From: Acanthochromis polyacanthus
Lineage: Eukaryota > Chordata > Actinopteri > Pomacentridae
Direction of reading: 5' to 3'
NCBI RefSeq assembly: GCF_021347895.1
Contig: NC_067125.1
Location: forward strand, 4,978,268-5,042,267
DNA: 64,000 bases
Shown here: positions 21,464 through 33,702 of the stretch, one piece after another
Layout of the letters: every line of letters starts with the position of its first letter
How positions within the stretch are numbered: position 1 is the stretch's first letter
Notes under the pieces: model-generated
Databases searched by the model: none
What the model saw: the letters and a program-made list of their open reading frames with translations, nothing else
What the model was told of the DNA's origin: nothing
Position numbers and translations under genes: made by a program

Positions 21464-23500
21464 TAGATATCTCAAGACGGAGTCAGCAGCGTCGTCACTT
21501 GGCGGCCATCTTAGGACAGGGGACTGCTCTGGCGCGTTGTACTGTAGTCAATGGTAAGGTGGATGATTTCCTCACTTTAACACTCATAACTCGCTCAATT
21601 CTTGATTGATGTACAAACGGTTTAGTTTATTACAAACCTTATTAACGTGGCTATGATCCAGGCTAAATTTCGAAATCGCAGCTTTTCGTTTTGAAAAATA
21701 TGTCTTTTCTGCCTGGCTACTCAAGGCTGAGAACACAATCTGATTTTCAATTATTAGGTTTTCCTGAGACCAATGTTTTTTGAGAACCTAATCTTGAGGC
21801 GAAATTACATTCTTTGTGGGTGTGGTTGTATTTATTTGCTTGTTAAGATACTTTGATTGAGACCTTAGACCTATTGTTTGTATACATCTATGCCTGGATC
21901 AGTTAGCCTGCAGCCAGTTCAAACTTTTGAATGAAATCTACCCTACAAATGAGTTTCTAAGACTAAGATTTAATTTTGATGTAAATTACTGTGTGTTCTG
22001 TGATGTGGATGTTGAAAACCTGAACCATGTTTTTTTTCACTGCAATGTGGTACATCCCTTTTGGTGTGACTTAAGGAGCTGGTTACTTTCAAAAAACATT
22101 GTTTTCCCCCTGACAGAAGATTCTGTTATGTTTGGTGTGTTTAAGGATGACAAGAGTCTAGAATTTGTACTGAATGTATTATTGCTCTCGGGGAAATTCG
22201 TCATTCACAAGTGCAGGTATTTTAAATCTAGACCTTGGTTTCCTACTTTTTTGTAAATCTTTAAAATTGGTTGATAATAGGAAAGCCCTTCAATTGTTCT
22301 CTTTGTTAGAAAATTTTGATTTAATCTAAAATCCCCAGACAAAATTATTATTTTTTATTTATTACCTTTTCTCTCCTTCTTTTCTTTGTTTATTTGGATC
22401 TATTCTGATTGCTCGGTCTATAGCAGTGGTTTGGTGGTGATGATGATATCTATGTGCCTTGTTTGTGTATACTTGTTCTGAATATAATAATAATAAAAAG
22501 TTAGCCTGCAGCCGGAATGCATTGTGGGTAATGTAGGCACCAGGTTCATGAAAAGAAAACATCTCTGTTTGTTGTGCATTGATTTTGGTTGAGCTTTGTT
22601 TGTATCTGTGCATTAGAAAGCTGATAGTAATAAAGAAGTGCAATGCTAAATATTAAAATTACATTTACATCCATTTATGCTGAAAAAAGATGATATCTGG
22701 GTTCATTTTTTATTTTTTGGCAGTGGCAGCCTGAAGTTTAGAGAAGTGGAAGGTCCTTGCTGCAATCCTCAAACCAGCAGGATAAAATTCTGAAGATTAC
22801 AATATAAGTATAAACCATAAATTAAGAATAGTAAGACGCTAAATAACCTTCGACTAAAAAGACAGCTAGCAGACAATTTTCATGCCTGAGATTTAGAAAT
22901 AAATAAATTCAAAAGCTTAACATGATACTGTGCAGCTTGTTAGAGATATTGGTCATCAACCTTTAATCTTGTTTTTTTGAGAAGGCGAGATTAACTTAAA
23001 AATTGCCCACTCCATTGTTGTAACTTCAGTTGGTTATGGGACATTGCAAAAATTCTGGAAAATGATTTATTGAAAAGAGTGGGAACCCTGTTATTATTTT
23101 TTCTTTATTCATTATTTATTTTTTGTTCAAATGTCATTATTTTTTTCATTTTAGCATTACTTTTTTGTTATTTATTCATCATCATTTATTTATTTTGTCA
23201 GTTTGAATATTGTCAATATTAAAGATTGACAGTATAATATCTGTGTGTGTATAGCTATTTCTTTATTACCTATCTACTTAATATAATTTGTATATGAATT
23301 CAGTGGTTTTAATTATTCTTAAGTAAGCAGTAAAAGAAGTACATCTCTGACATTTATAACAAACCAAGCTGTTGTAAAATCGGTTGAAAATTGAGCAATC
23401 TACAGTGATTTTAAAATCCATGCTCCATTGACTTTAATGTTAGGAGTGATCGAGCAGCCCTGTCCCAAGATGGCCGCCATGTGGCGACGTTGCTCCCCAT
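21464..23500. mobile_element. Candidate P-like non-autonomous element with nested L1 fragment
   Basis: The left end starts CATAGATAT, as does the well-defined P-like element at 58557. Both outer parts contain GGCGGCCATCTT (left) or its complement AAGATGGCCGCC (right, about 23470), followed inward by matching inverted text that includes GTCAATGG and GCTCAATT. The right tip could not be found, so no target duplication can be given. L1 sequence (21890-22500) interrupts it. Confidence 0.45.
21890..22500 (+). mobile_element. L1-type 3-prime end (ORF2 C-terminus and tail)
   Basis: The frame at 21927-22256 contains CVFCDVDVENLNHVFFHC, the Cys/His cluster at the C-terminus of fish L1 ORF2 proteins, followed by a hydrophobic region. 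The 3-prime UTR ends in an ATAATAATAATAAAAAG tail at 22481-22500. It is 5-prime truncated, the usual state of L1 insertions. Confidence 0.7.
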
Positions 23501-23807
23501 AGGCTGTCAGCGCTCATGAGCCATCTCGTGTTTGCCGTGCACAAGTCTCGTGACGTACTTCCGTTTGCGCCAGAGACTGGCAGATTTGTTTCCGGTTTAC
23601 TTCCTACTCAAGCCATTGGGTGCGAGAATGAAACCGCAACCGACAAAAAGAAAGAAATACAACCTACGGGATGTGTTTAAACTCTAGCAAACACAAAGTG
23701 GCTCCAGTGAACATTGCTGTGTATCACCATCCAACCTGACAGAACTGGAGAGGATCTGCAAGGAAGAATGGCAGAGGATCCCCACATCCAGGTGTGAAAA
23801 ACGTGTT

Positions 23808-24088
23808 GTGTCATTACCAAGAAGACTCATGGCTGTACGAGCTGAAAAGGGAGCTTCTACTCAATACTGAGCGCAGGGTCTGAATACTTCTGACCATGTG
23901 ATATTTCAGTTTTTCGTTTTTAATAAATTTGCAAAAATTTCTACATTTGTTTTTTTTTCTGTCAAGATGGGGTGCTGAGTGTGCATTAATGAGAAATAAA
24001 ATGAACTTTTTTGATTTTGGCAAATGGCTGCAATGACACAGAGAGTGAAACATTTCAAGGGGTCTGAATACTTTCCGTACCCACTGTA
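23808..24088 (+). mobile_element. Tc1 remnant: transposase C-terminus plus right inverted repeat
   Basis: A short frame ends RLMAVRAEKGASTQY and a stop, similar to the C-terminus of Tc1 transposases. It is followed by about 200 bp ending GTACCCACTGTA, a terminal repeat known from fish Tc1 elements. The left part of the element is gone. A piece of the same terminus lies at 39628-39706. Confidence 0.7.
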
Positions 24089-24368
24089 AATACATATTGA
24101 CACATATATGCATAGACAACTGTCATGTAGCTTCATTGATAAAAAAAATGATTCATTATTCAAAGTTGGGAATTATCTCCTTTAAATCTAAAGTATGACT
24201 CCTGTAGCTAAAATAAGAATCCCAATTTTGTCTCCCAAGCTATAAGCAGAGCAATCTCTAGTAACATTTTCCTCTGGGCTGTTCAGTGAGCTGCTGTAAT
24301 AACTTATGAAGTTTATCTTGTGTGAGTTCATCATTACTTTGATCACACTATTAATAAATGTACACCAG

Positions 24369-24812
24369 CTACAGATGCGTGCTTGCTGTTTCTGTACCTG
24401 GCATCTTTCTCCGGCGTCTCCAGGCCACTATCCTCCTGTAGGCCTTGTCCAGCAGCCACATGGCCAACATGAGGAGTCCAGCCAGACAGGCCAGAGCCAG
24501 AGCAGACACAGACAGGTACTGAAGATCCTCATACAGAACCTCTGGAAGACACAAGCACAGATTCACTTCAGACGCTGCTTCACGCCCTCTGAACACTGCA
24601 GTCCTCTGTCAGGTTGTTTACTGATGAATAGCTTTAAACAGGAAGACACAAGTCATTCCAGTCTTTCCCTTCCTTCACAGATAGCAGTGTTGTAAACGTT
24701 TGCATGAAATAGTCTGCAGTTGGACTACAGCAGTGTGAATCTTGCTGAACCAGAGTGCCCGGTGGTTTATTACTTTACTTTTCTTTCCGTCTTTAGTAGA
24801 ATCACTGTTAGC

Positions 24813-24846
<34 letters not shown>

Positions 24847-27800
24847 AAATTCCTGTTGTATTTATAGTATAGTATGTGTTGTTTCCAAAACTAAAATGAA
24901 GGCTCCGTCTAACAACATGCAGTGTCGGTGAGTTCCTCTTGCTCGACTGTTTTGTGCGTCATACTTTCCTGCAAACATTTATCATGTTGGATCAAACAGT
25001 CAAGAGTCTGCCTCTACAGTCAGCAGAAATGTTTGGTAAACTCGGGCAGGGCTCCAGTCATCCTGACACAACCGTTGCCACACTCTCAGACAGACTGTGA
25101 AGCTTAATACTCTGGGTTTTATTTCATCCTTCAGTTTGGACCACCTTTGCTTGTTAAATCATGTTGAGGATTTTTTTTTTTTGTCTTGCTGTGTTTTCCT
25201 TTTTTTTCAGCTGCTTGAATTAGGCAACAGGTATGAAGTGAGATTTTACAATTCCCTTAAAGTTATGATTCTGGACTGTTCTCTAGTGACTCTAATGGAA
25301 AGGAAAATCACTGAGATGAAATGAGGCTTCTGCACTCACCGTTGACTTTCAGGACAAACCCGGTGTCCTTGCTGCTTCCTGCTGCCTCTGTGACAGTCAC
25401 CACGTAGTATCCAGCATCCTGCAGCCGCAGGTCCAACAGGCCCATAGAACCGTTGTCGTACGGCTGCACTCTGCTGCTGTAATCCACCGTTATGTTGGTG
25501 TAAACCCCCGGCTGCCAAGTCCCTATAGTGCGGCTCACCGCTCCTGACATAAAGGTCCATTGTATGGTGGGGATCCCAGAGCAGGTAGCATCCACTGAGA
25601 AGAACACATCCTCCTGCACTGACCTGGTGAGGCTCCTCTGGGGAGAATGGATGGAGATGGCTCCAGCTGACAAAGAAAACAGCAGAAAGACGTGACGATG
25701 CAGACTTTAGCCAGCAAAGAGCATTAAAAGATACGAAACACTTCAGAAAAAGTAAAAGTTAATTCAAATGAATGTTCATTATGAAATAGTCTTTGTTTGT
25801 GATGGATTTATTGTTCGCTGCTGGCTATGTTTCTGTATTTCTTCAATGTGTTTGTCTTATTAGTCTGCCAAGGAGTTAAGTGACAATCGCCGCCCATTTG
25901 TTTGTTTGTCTGTCTGTCTGTCTGTCTGTCCGTCCGTCCGTCCGTCTGTCTGTTAGCAACAGATATGGATGAAATTTTCATGGAAGCTCAGAAATGACAC
26001 AAGGACCAAAAGTTTAGATTTTGGCAGTGATGCAGCTCATAGTCTGGATCAATGAATTTGTTAAAGATTTCTGTATCATTGCGAGATAGTGGCATGGCGT
26101 CACTTGTAACCATGACAACAAGTGAACACTACATCAGCAGCCTGCTGACAATCACGATTGTGATCCTACTAAAAATCCACTGCTGAGGACTTATCAGGAC
26201 TTTTCCGTCCGAAATCAAACAACTGAGCAGCCTTTGCGGAGTACTGTGCTCACTGACTGCTTCTGTTGTTCCTCTTTTGGCTGCTCTAGTTTGCATCTGA
26301 TTTTCCTGTGCATTTTTTGAGCAGCCTTTGTAGTTAATCTTTAATTTGCTGGTTAGTTTCTTTTGAGTTTCTGTTATTCTTTGTTTTGTTAAAGTTTAAC
26401 TTTTCCTCTTATTCTTGGTGGGCCTGTTTAACCCTCCTCTTATAGAAACTCATTTTAAAGTTAAAAAAAATCTTTAAAAAAATATTTTACGTATGAAGCT
26501 TCTTCTGCTTGGCTTAATTAGTGTAATCAACATATAAAATGGTTCATTTCACATACTTCTGGTTCAAATAGTGCTTAAATAAAGTTTATTTCCATTACAA
26601 ATCCTCATTTGTCTTGATTTTAAATCAGTGGGTTAATTTATCGATGTCACTCCATAAAAAGAAAAATATTTCAAAATTTGAAATGAAATTTAAAAAAAAC
26701 AATGTTATGTAAAACTATTATAATTCATATGTAGGTTTTTCCAATGTACATTAAAAAAAAACAGGCATTTTTTAATGAAAAACTAGTGAATTATCCCCGA
26801 TGAACCGTGATCAATGAGAGGGAGGAAAGGTTGTTATGGAGTTATAAGAGATATAAGCAATGTATGTTGGGATTTTTTTGGTTCCTGGCACTTTTGGATG
26901 ATTTAACATGCTCCAGGAACATCACTGCTGTTGCTGAGAAACAAAGATGAGATGAGATTAGATGAGATAAGATAAGATAAGATAAGATAAGATAAGATAA
27001 GATAAGATAAGATAAGATAAGATTTTTTTAATCTCAAAGGAAATGTTAGTGTCAGATTTTGCTCTGAATAAACAAAAAAGACACAACATAAAATATGCAG
27101 TGTCTCAAATGCAGAAAAGCAAAGCGATATAAGTACGATACATCACTGAAATAGAATAAACAAACCTGAATAAGACTACAATAGAACAGTACAAATTATA
27201 ATAGAATGCATGGTAGTGAATGAAATATTGCACCTGAATAATGAGATGAAAATGAAATACTGCACATTACACATGAATTATGTTTCCTGTTTTCTGTTTG
27301 CATATACTTTACTTGCACAATTCTGTAAATGCTATCGTAGGATTTGTAAACAGATGGATGCTAGTGGCCAGAGCTTGTCTATTTAGATGTGAAAAGATAT
27401 GAATGGAATATTGAAAAGATTATATTACAGCAGATAAAGGCCGGCTGAGAAAGCCCTAAAAATACTGTTGGCTGCACCATAAACACTCTTACCTCAAATT
27501 ACTGTTCAACCTTCATGCAGATATATGTAGAGCAGAAATATGTCAGCGCATGACACAAAGCAGAGCCATAAAAGGAAAACATTTCACCACGACGCAGTTA
27601 GCTGCTGACAATCTCTGTGACTCATTTGCCTCAAATTCCACGTAGAGACAGAAATTAGTTACTCTGCTAGTTTCTCTGTTAAATTACAACCTTCTCAGAG
27701 GAATGAAACTAGCCGAACAAGATGAGAAGTGTGAATTTGCAGGAGTTTTGGTCTCGGGTCTAGTTTGGCAGCCCCTCATTAAATGTTTTCACACAGGTGT

Positions 27801-28395
27801 CAGTGGGGGATCTGGTTCTGCTGGTGGTGTGTTTGTTTAATGAAGCACAGGCAAAGAATTCCGCATGAGAATGTCTGCGCTGACTAAGTGTGAGAACAGT
27901 TCCTACCTGCTCGTCCACCGAAAAAGATTATGAAGCAATAAGCCTTTACAAATACTTACCTTGTCTTTTCGAAAAAAAAAATCGACTAAATAAATGTTCT
28001 TTAAAGCCTTTGAGGTTCATGATTGTAATTTTTCTGTGCAGTGTTACTGGCTTTAACTTTAATGTACTGGGAACTCTGATGGCTACATGGTGAAATGTAC
28101 ATCCAGAACAGGACTGTGCTGAAGTTAATTCAAAGAATCTCAGAGAATGTTGTGAGCTCCACCTCCCAGTTCAGAATCCTGCCAGGTTCTTAATTTCTGT
28201 AGAAGGAGCTGCACCCTTATGCTATGTATTTAGTGCTGAACAAATACAGGATTGTCCTGCTGGCTTGCTGTCAAACAACACAGTAAAACACAAAATGAGA
28301 CGTGTGTCAGAGAGCTTACCTAAGTGACACATAAATAATGTGATGCTGAGAAACACAGCAACATCTTGCACATCCCAGAGCCTGAAATGCCACAT
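24369..28395 (-). CDS. vstm5: V-set and transmembrane domain-containing protein 5
   Basis: VSTM5 is a small plasma-membrane Ig protein linked in mammals to neuronal morphology and migration. Three exons are read on the minus strand with matching phase 1 junctions: 28395-28320 (signal peptide, MWHFRLWDVQDVAVFLSITL), 25666-25340 (one V-type Ig domain) and 24541 downward (stalk VLYEDLQYL, hydrophobic transmembrane helix SALALACLAGLLMLAMWLL, then basic RRRRK). The Ig domain has the first cysteine (DATCSG) and tryptophan (TIQW), but the second Ig cysteine position reads DAGYYVVTV. A donor-like GTACAG at 24397 leaves open a further tail exon; without it the frame reads on 9 residues to a stop at 24369, giving 191 residues, near the 200 of the human protein. 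No further exon was found. Confidence 0.85.
24813..24846. repeat. (GATA)n microsatellite
   Basis: Eight or so GATA units in vstm5 intron 2. Confidence 0.95.
25895..26160. repeat. Dispersed repeat, copy 2, with GTCT/GTCC run
   Basis: Starts in a GTCTGTCT/GTCCGTCC run (25906-25953). It then matches the repeat at 16,525-16,830, sharing TTTAGATTTTGGCAGTGA and ACCATGACAACAAGTGAACA. It lies in vstm5 intron 1. Confidence 0.6.
26945..27025. repeat. (GATAA)n microsatellite
   Basis: A pentanucleotide run in vstm5 intron 1, followed by TTTAATCTCAAAGGAAAT, the complement of a LINE-type 3-prime tail, so it is probably the extended tail of a minus-strand element. Confidence 0.9.
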
Positions 28396-31135
28396 TAGAA
28401 TCCCAGACCCATTTGTCGAACCGCAGAAGAAGAACCTCCTCCAGGTTGTTTCACATTCTGAGGCCTTCTTCCCTCTGTTGTCCACCGCAGCTTTTCCTCG
28501 TTCCCACAGTTTCCTCGTCCTCTTTGCTCTCACTGCAGTTTGTGTGCGCTCTCCTTGTAATGTTTGTGAGAAAGTCCAACAGCGCGTGTCACAGAAGTGC
28601 TGCACTTTCCCTCCTCTCTCAGGACTGTGCTGGATCTCTCCTCATACCTGCGCAAGTCAGTGCCAGCCAGCCCACACCTATCAGACAGGTTCAGCCGGAG
28701 ATTACAAAGCAAACATGTACCAAGCGCTTGTGTGACCTCACACTCAGACACACCTGAGGGAGGAAAGCTGGAGAGCAAAAAGTCAGTAGCTATGTCTTTC
28801 TCAGTTTACCCACAGTTCCCACTGAGCCAACACTCACGGGGCTGCACACAGACGCACTTTAGCAAAATGAAACCAGGACAGGTTGAATCATCCGGTATTT
28901 TCATGCTGTGACACACCTGGTAAAACGTGTCCAACAAGAAGTGTTTATGCACATGTATGCACTAAATAACACAACAGACACCATCACAGTGAACTGACAT
29001 CAAGCTGCTTGATTCTGTGTTTGTGTGGTCTCACTATGGGTCTTCACTGTTAATTTCTACTTAAATCTAATTCATTAATTTTAATTAATTTAAATAATTA
29101 GTTAATTTCTAATGAATCTGGTTTAATTGAACATGAATTTAAACTTTCAAACAACTCATGGTGTTTCTTGTTATGCTGACATTTTTACATGAAATTGTGC
29201 AAGTTGGTATTCTAACTACAATAGTGAAAAAGTCAAGTTAGGACATGTTTATAGTTATGAGGTAAAATCATTAAAATGTGTTACATTCATATACTTTCTT
29301 GTCACAAATCGATATCTGAATAAAATAAATCACACATGCATGTAGACTCGATTTAGTGAAAATAGAAAACAAGTGTTTTCTCTGAAGGAGACAACTTGTT
29401 TATTGGTTATGAATCAGCTACAGGATGAATGTGCGAATACATTTGTGGAAAAATGTAAAATTTCACCAACCCCCAACCCTAGTTTACTAATACTATGTAG
29501 AATAAAGCCTTGAGCCGTTGTATATTTACTTTCTATATACATAACGATATAGTCATTACTGCACAATACAGTTATTTTTTTCGGATGAAAAATTGAAGAG
29601 GTGACATCTGAATTCTTGAAAAAGCCAAAAAACAAAAAAACAAAAATCAACCAAGCAAACTAGATGTCAATTGTGGAATATATATTTATTTAGGTTTTTT
29701 TTTTTTTTGCTATTTTTTCTTGCATTGCTGCCATTCTTTTTCTTCTTGTTGTTGTTCTTCTTTGAATTATTTTTTTTTCACAATAGACACGATATTTTAT
29801 TATCCTAGCAAATTCACCCTTCTTTAATTGACTTTTTTCTAAAGCACCTAGAGGCGCAACCATGGAAAGTGCCAGAGTGCTATTCAAATAAATAAACATT
29901 GAACTTTATTGATATACTTGCTTGAGAATTTAAATGGACACCATTGGAGTGATATTTTTTGGAATATTTATTAAACATTTATTAAACATTGTATTTACTT
30001 TTCTTTCTCAAATTAGCTATTTAATGTAATGCTTCATGTTGAATCACTTTTCAAAATTATTTTTGATTAAATTCAGCTCAGCGTTTTTAGTGACGTAAAT
30101 GAACAGGTGAAGATAAAGTTTTATTGAAAAAACGTCAGTTGTCCCAAAGTGCTGCCGCTGGGGATTTTAAGGGCATTTAGCTCGAAATTTTCATGAATTG
30201 TTACAAACCGTAGTGTTAGAAGTTGATTTTAGTTTAGGTAGGAGCTGTTTGGGCGCGTGTTTTTACACGTTGCAAGCTGTTTTCGGTGTTTTGTTGGTCG
30301 GTTTAATTTTACTGTCGATGTTCGGCCCGTTTAACGGTGAGGTGAGGCCCAAGAAGTCTGCGCCATTTCGTCAAGGTCAGTTGCAGGTGCAGTGACTCTT
30401 AGCTCCGAGTTAAATAGAGTACTACTTAACGGAGTGGACGACAACATTTGGTAAGTTCAATTGTCCTATACAGCTGCACATTTTTCTGTCGCGTTAACTA
30501 TTTAGACGACTGTAGCTGAATTAGCAGTTGTGTGACGCAGCAGAATTAGCAGTTAGCTAACTAGCATGCTAAACGTAGGCCCGCTTCGGTTTTTTTTATG
30601 TTTTATATGTGATTTTCAACATATTAAGTTATCGGCTAATATATTAATGAGTTTTTTGGAGTTTGTGGACTTGTCAGCTCCCTGCATGAGCTTCAGTTTA
30701 GTACGGGTTCATGTGAGTGGTAGTGGTGCTGCGACCTTCATTAATTAACGTTATTTTTACCGTCATAACTGGCACTTCTGGTGCTCATATCAAGGACTAG
30801 TTACTGCTTCAAGTCTGTTTTTCATTATTACACAGTTGATCCAGGACTGTTGAATTTAATTAGTACGACCTTCCACGGTAAGCAGCTGGTTAGTTAATAC
30901 TGATCGTGTGTTTGCTGATTGGTTAGTGTTGAGCAGCAGAACATGAAGTGTGTAGTTATCTGTCCTCTCCACGAGAGACCGCTGGAGGAGCTCCGTTTGT
31001 TGTGAATCGGGAAAATACATGTTTTTCCTTAAAATCCCCACTTTATTCTGCTTCATGAAGTTAACCGAAATATCGTATATACATATATGTAGGGTTTTTA
31101 CGTGTTGACTAATGTGTATGTGAAGAAAGATTAGT
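28396..31135. other. Intergenic, AT-rich, no gene recognised
   Basis: Upstream of vstm5. Frames of 60-130 codons here lack recognisable domains, and poly-T and TTAA runs are frequent. The segment 30200-30420 is less AT-rich and has several CpG sites, but nothing in it could be identified. Confidence 0.4.
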
Positions 31136-31290
31136 TTATTTGCAGTTTCAGTTTCTCTGCTTCCTATTGGTCTAAAACGTACCACGTGTCCAGGAAGACA
31201 CACAGCGGTGCATTTGCGAACATTCGTTGATTTAATTTACTGCAACAAAACAACACAAGTGTTGCATGAAGTTGTTGTACATCGTTAGTA
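31136..31290. repeat. 150-bp block shared with 39462-39607 (copy next to U2)
   Basis: Shares TTTCTCTGCTTCCT, TTGGTCTAAAAC and CCACGTGTCCAGGAAGACAC with the copy at 39462-39607. This copy lies about 110 bp upstream of the U2 gene; the other lies about 360 bp downstream of U1. Confidence 0.7.
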
Positions 31291-31401
31291 TTTTGTATGA
31301 TGAGTTAAAATCTGTGATTAGTCTGTAATTTTTATTTTCCAAACCTCGACTTAGATTGACGGTGTAGAGAATGACCCCGTTTCCTCCGACGTGTTCCCGG
31401 T

Positions 31402-31589
31402 ATCGCTTCTCGGCCTTTTGGCTAAGATCAAGTGTAGTATCTGTTCTTATCAGTTTAATATCTGATACGTCCCCTACCCGGGGACCATATATTAAATTGA
31501 TTTTTGGAACAGGGAGATGGAATAGGGGCTTGCTCCGTCCACTCCACGCATCGACCTGGTATTGCAGTACTTCCAGGAATGGTGCACCC
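31402..31589 (+). ncRNA. U2 spliceosomal snRNA
   Basis: U2 pairs with the intron branch point in the major spliceosome. The sequence begins ATCGCTTCTCGGCCTTTTGG. It contains the branch-point recognition region GTGTAGTATCTGTTCTTATC, the Sm-binding stretch GATTTTTGG, and ends GGTGCACCC, 188 nt in all, the usual vertebrate length. Stem IIb-type pairing GTCCCC/GGGGAC is kept although its bases differ from the human GTCCTC/GAGGAC, which suggests selection on the fold. Some loop positions near the 3-prime end differ from human U2, so a variant or recent pseudogene cannot be excluded. No promoter element was assigned. Confidence 0.9.
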
Positions 31590-32590
31590 CCACAATGGAT
31601 GTTGAAAATAAATATGGGAAGTTAAGCTACAATTGAAACCACTGAAGTTAAATTTTAACAACTGCAATAAATACTATATTTATTTTGTCACTGCACACGT
31701 GTAACTGTGGATGACAGATATTTAGACTTTAGTCCTGGTGTCATTGATCTCTGATTATTCAAAATTGAATATAATGATGCCTGTAGTGATGGCTAGTGAT
31801 GGGAGATCGAGGCTTTGATGAAGCTTCAACACTTTATCCAATACCTGCTTCATTACTCGAGGCTTCACTGACACTCAGTGCTCGAGTAGGACATCTAGTG
31901 GTCAATAAAATGAAGTGCAATTGATTCATGTTTCTGATTGGTTCATGGATTGTTTTGGATTTGATTCGCCATGCACGTTCCTGTTCCACTACATTAGATG
32001 ATTGTATCTGTTATAGTGGCTACAATAATAATAATATTACCAGCAATAATAATGACAATAACTACTGAAGAGCCTGTTTCTTATCTGCCATGTCTGTCTG
32101 TAACCCTATATACTCTTCACTGATATTCTGTGTTATGAAACATTTAAACGGTGCTGCTACATTCATGAGATGTGCTCTATAAGTACAGACTGATGCAATT
32201 TTCACATGAGGCTGGTGCAAATACAGATTATATTATGGATTTTGGCAAAGTATGTCTTGGGTTAACTGGTAAAGAGGGTGTGCTTGTGTAACAGGATATG
32301 ATTTTTTTAAACAATGTATTAACAGTTTTTGTATGCAGGTACATATATGCATTGCAGTATACCTTACAAGACTTACTCAGTTATGCAAATATTTTTAACC
32401 ATAATGTGGTACTTGCACATTAAACAGATCCTCATAAAATAAGGAAATGAAGAGAAAAAGATGGGGGGGGAATGAAATAAACATGTTCTCATACATGCAA
32501 ATACATAAATACAGTAGCTTATACAGAACAGCAGGTAATCCTGTCATTCCTCTCATTCTGGCAGTTCCACGAGGTTTACATCACAGCTGT

Positions 32591-33010
32591 TCATTCCACC
32601 TCATCACTTTCATCTGTTAAATTCATGGATTTCAAAAAAGCAATAAAGGGTCCCCACGCTTTCTCAAGCAAATCCTGTCTCCCTTTTCGTACATGTGTCA
32701 CTCTTTCTAGAGGAAAGGTTATTAACATCTGCCTCACCCAGTCTACTAATCTTGGTATGCAAGTTTTTTCCAAAAAAATGTTGTAATGTAATGTTTTTTA
32801 ATGCAGGAGGCTTGAATCTATTATTATACGCTCACTCTTGGTGTACTTATGTCACCTTGGATAAAGTCCCAAAATAAAGTGAGCAGGGTTCATTGTAATA
32901 TTTTTAGAAATAATATTTTCTATTGTTTGTTAAATCTTCCCCCAGAATTTTTTTAACCTTTGGGCAATCCCACATACAATGGTATAAAGTTCCGTTTGCC
33001 TCATTACATT
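32591..33010 (-). pseudogene. L1 ORF2 C-terminal fragment (unit 1)
   Basis: The minus frame reads CIPRLVDWVRQM, FPLERVTHVRKGRQD and EKAWGPFIAF, matching the end of the longer copy at 34517-34888. Breaks occur near 32780. The 32,280-33,290 segment is closely similar to 34,190-35,130. Confidence 0.7.
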
Positions 33011-33291
33011 TAACACATAAATCTGGGATGTTGCTGTTAAATTAATTTAATTTAAATGGTGTAGTATATGTTCTCAACAACCATTTGTATTATAGCAATT
33101 TAAATCAGGTATTGATTGATTGAGTGTGGGCTTTGGTGCAAATCAGTTCCCAGTCCTCTGATGTTATGTCCATCTTTAGATCTTCTTTCCACTCTTTTCG
33201 TTTTTTTAACAGTCGTAGTTACCTTGATATCAGGCAGCAAATGGAAATTATGCCATACACAGGACCTTTTCCTGATTGGCTCCTGCTGCAG

Positions 33292-33293
<2 letters not shown>

Positions 33294-33368
<75 letters not shown>
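33294..33368. repeat. (CTAT)n microsatellite
   Basis: About 18 units inside hAT unit 1. The frame spelling LSIYLSIY is an artefact of the repeat. Confidence 0.97.
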
Positions 33369-33702
33369 ACTAGCCAGCTAGCTAGCTATCTAGCTATACA
33401 CTACTAACTGTCAAAGCAACGAACGGCAGCAACAAAACCAACCTACTCTGCGGAAAATCAGTCAAATAAACGACACTCTGGGATCTCCTATCCCGGAACA
33501 CACTCAATCCCGCCGAGTGATTCACAAAACAAACCGAACCAATCAGGTGATTCGAAGCAGTTGAGTGCTTCAAACGTCACTGAAGTGATTCAAACGTCAC
33601 GAGTCACATGACCAAATCAAGCGTCGGCACAGTGGCTCGATACGATTGCTTCATGAGCTACCGCGCATGTGTTGAAGCCTTGGGTATCAGAGGACCATCA
33701 CT

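Larger units (their letters stand above)
31795..33702 (-). mobile_element. hAT-like element, unit 1, with L1 piece and microsatellite inside
   Basis: The left tip AGTGATGGGAG and right tip CCATCACT are inverted. Inside both ends are GAAGCTTCAACAC (left) and GTGTTGAAGCC (right). AGTGATGGCT occurs directly before the left tip (31785-31794) and directly after the right tip (33703-33712), containing an 8-bp hAT-type duplication. Inside lie an L1 ORF2 fragment (about 32580-33010) and a (CTAT)n run. Orientation is taken from the transposase relic at 35599-35826 in the neighbouring unit. Confidence 0.55.

Noticed and set aside
28340..28757. Plus-strand frames of 114-131 codons over vstm5 exon 1
   Set aside because: They are antisense shadows; the minus-strand exon has a signal peptide, donor and phase match to the Ig exon.
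33116..33373. Frames with LSIYLSIYLSIY repeats
   Set aside because: Direct translation of the (CTAT)n microsatellite; the same applies to 37802-38179.
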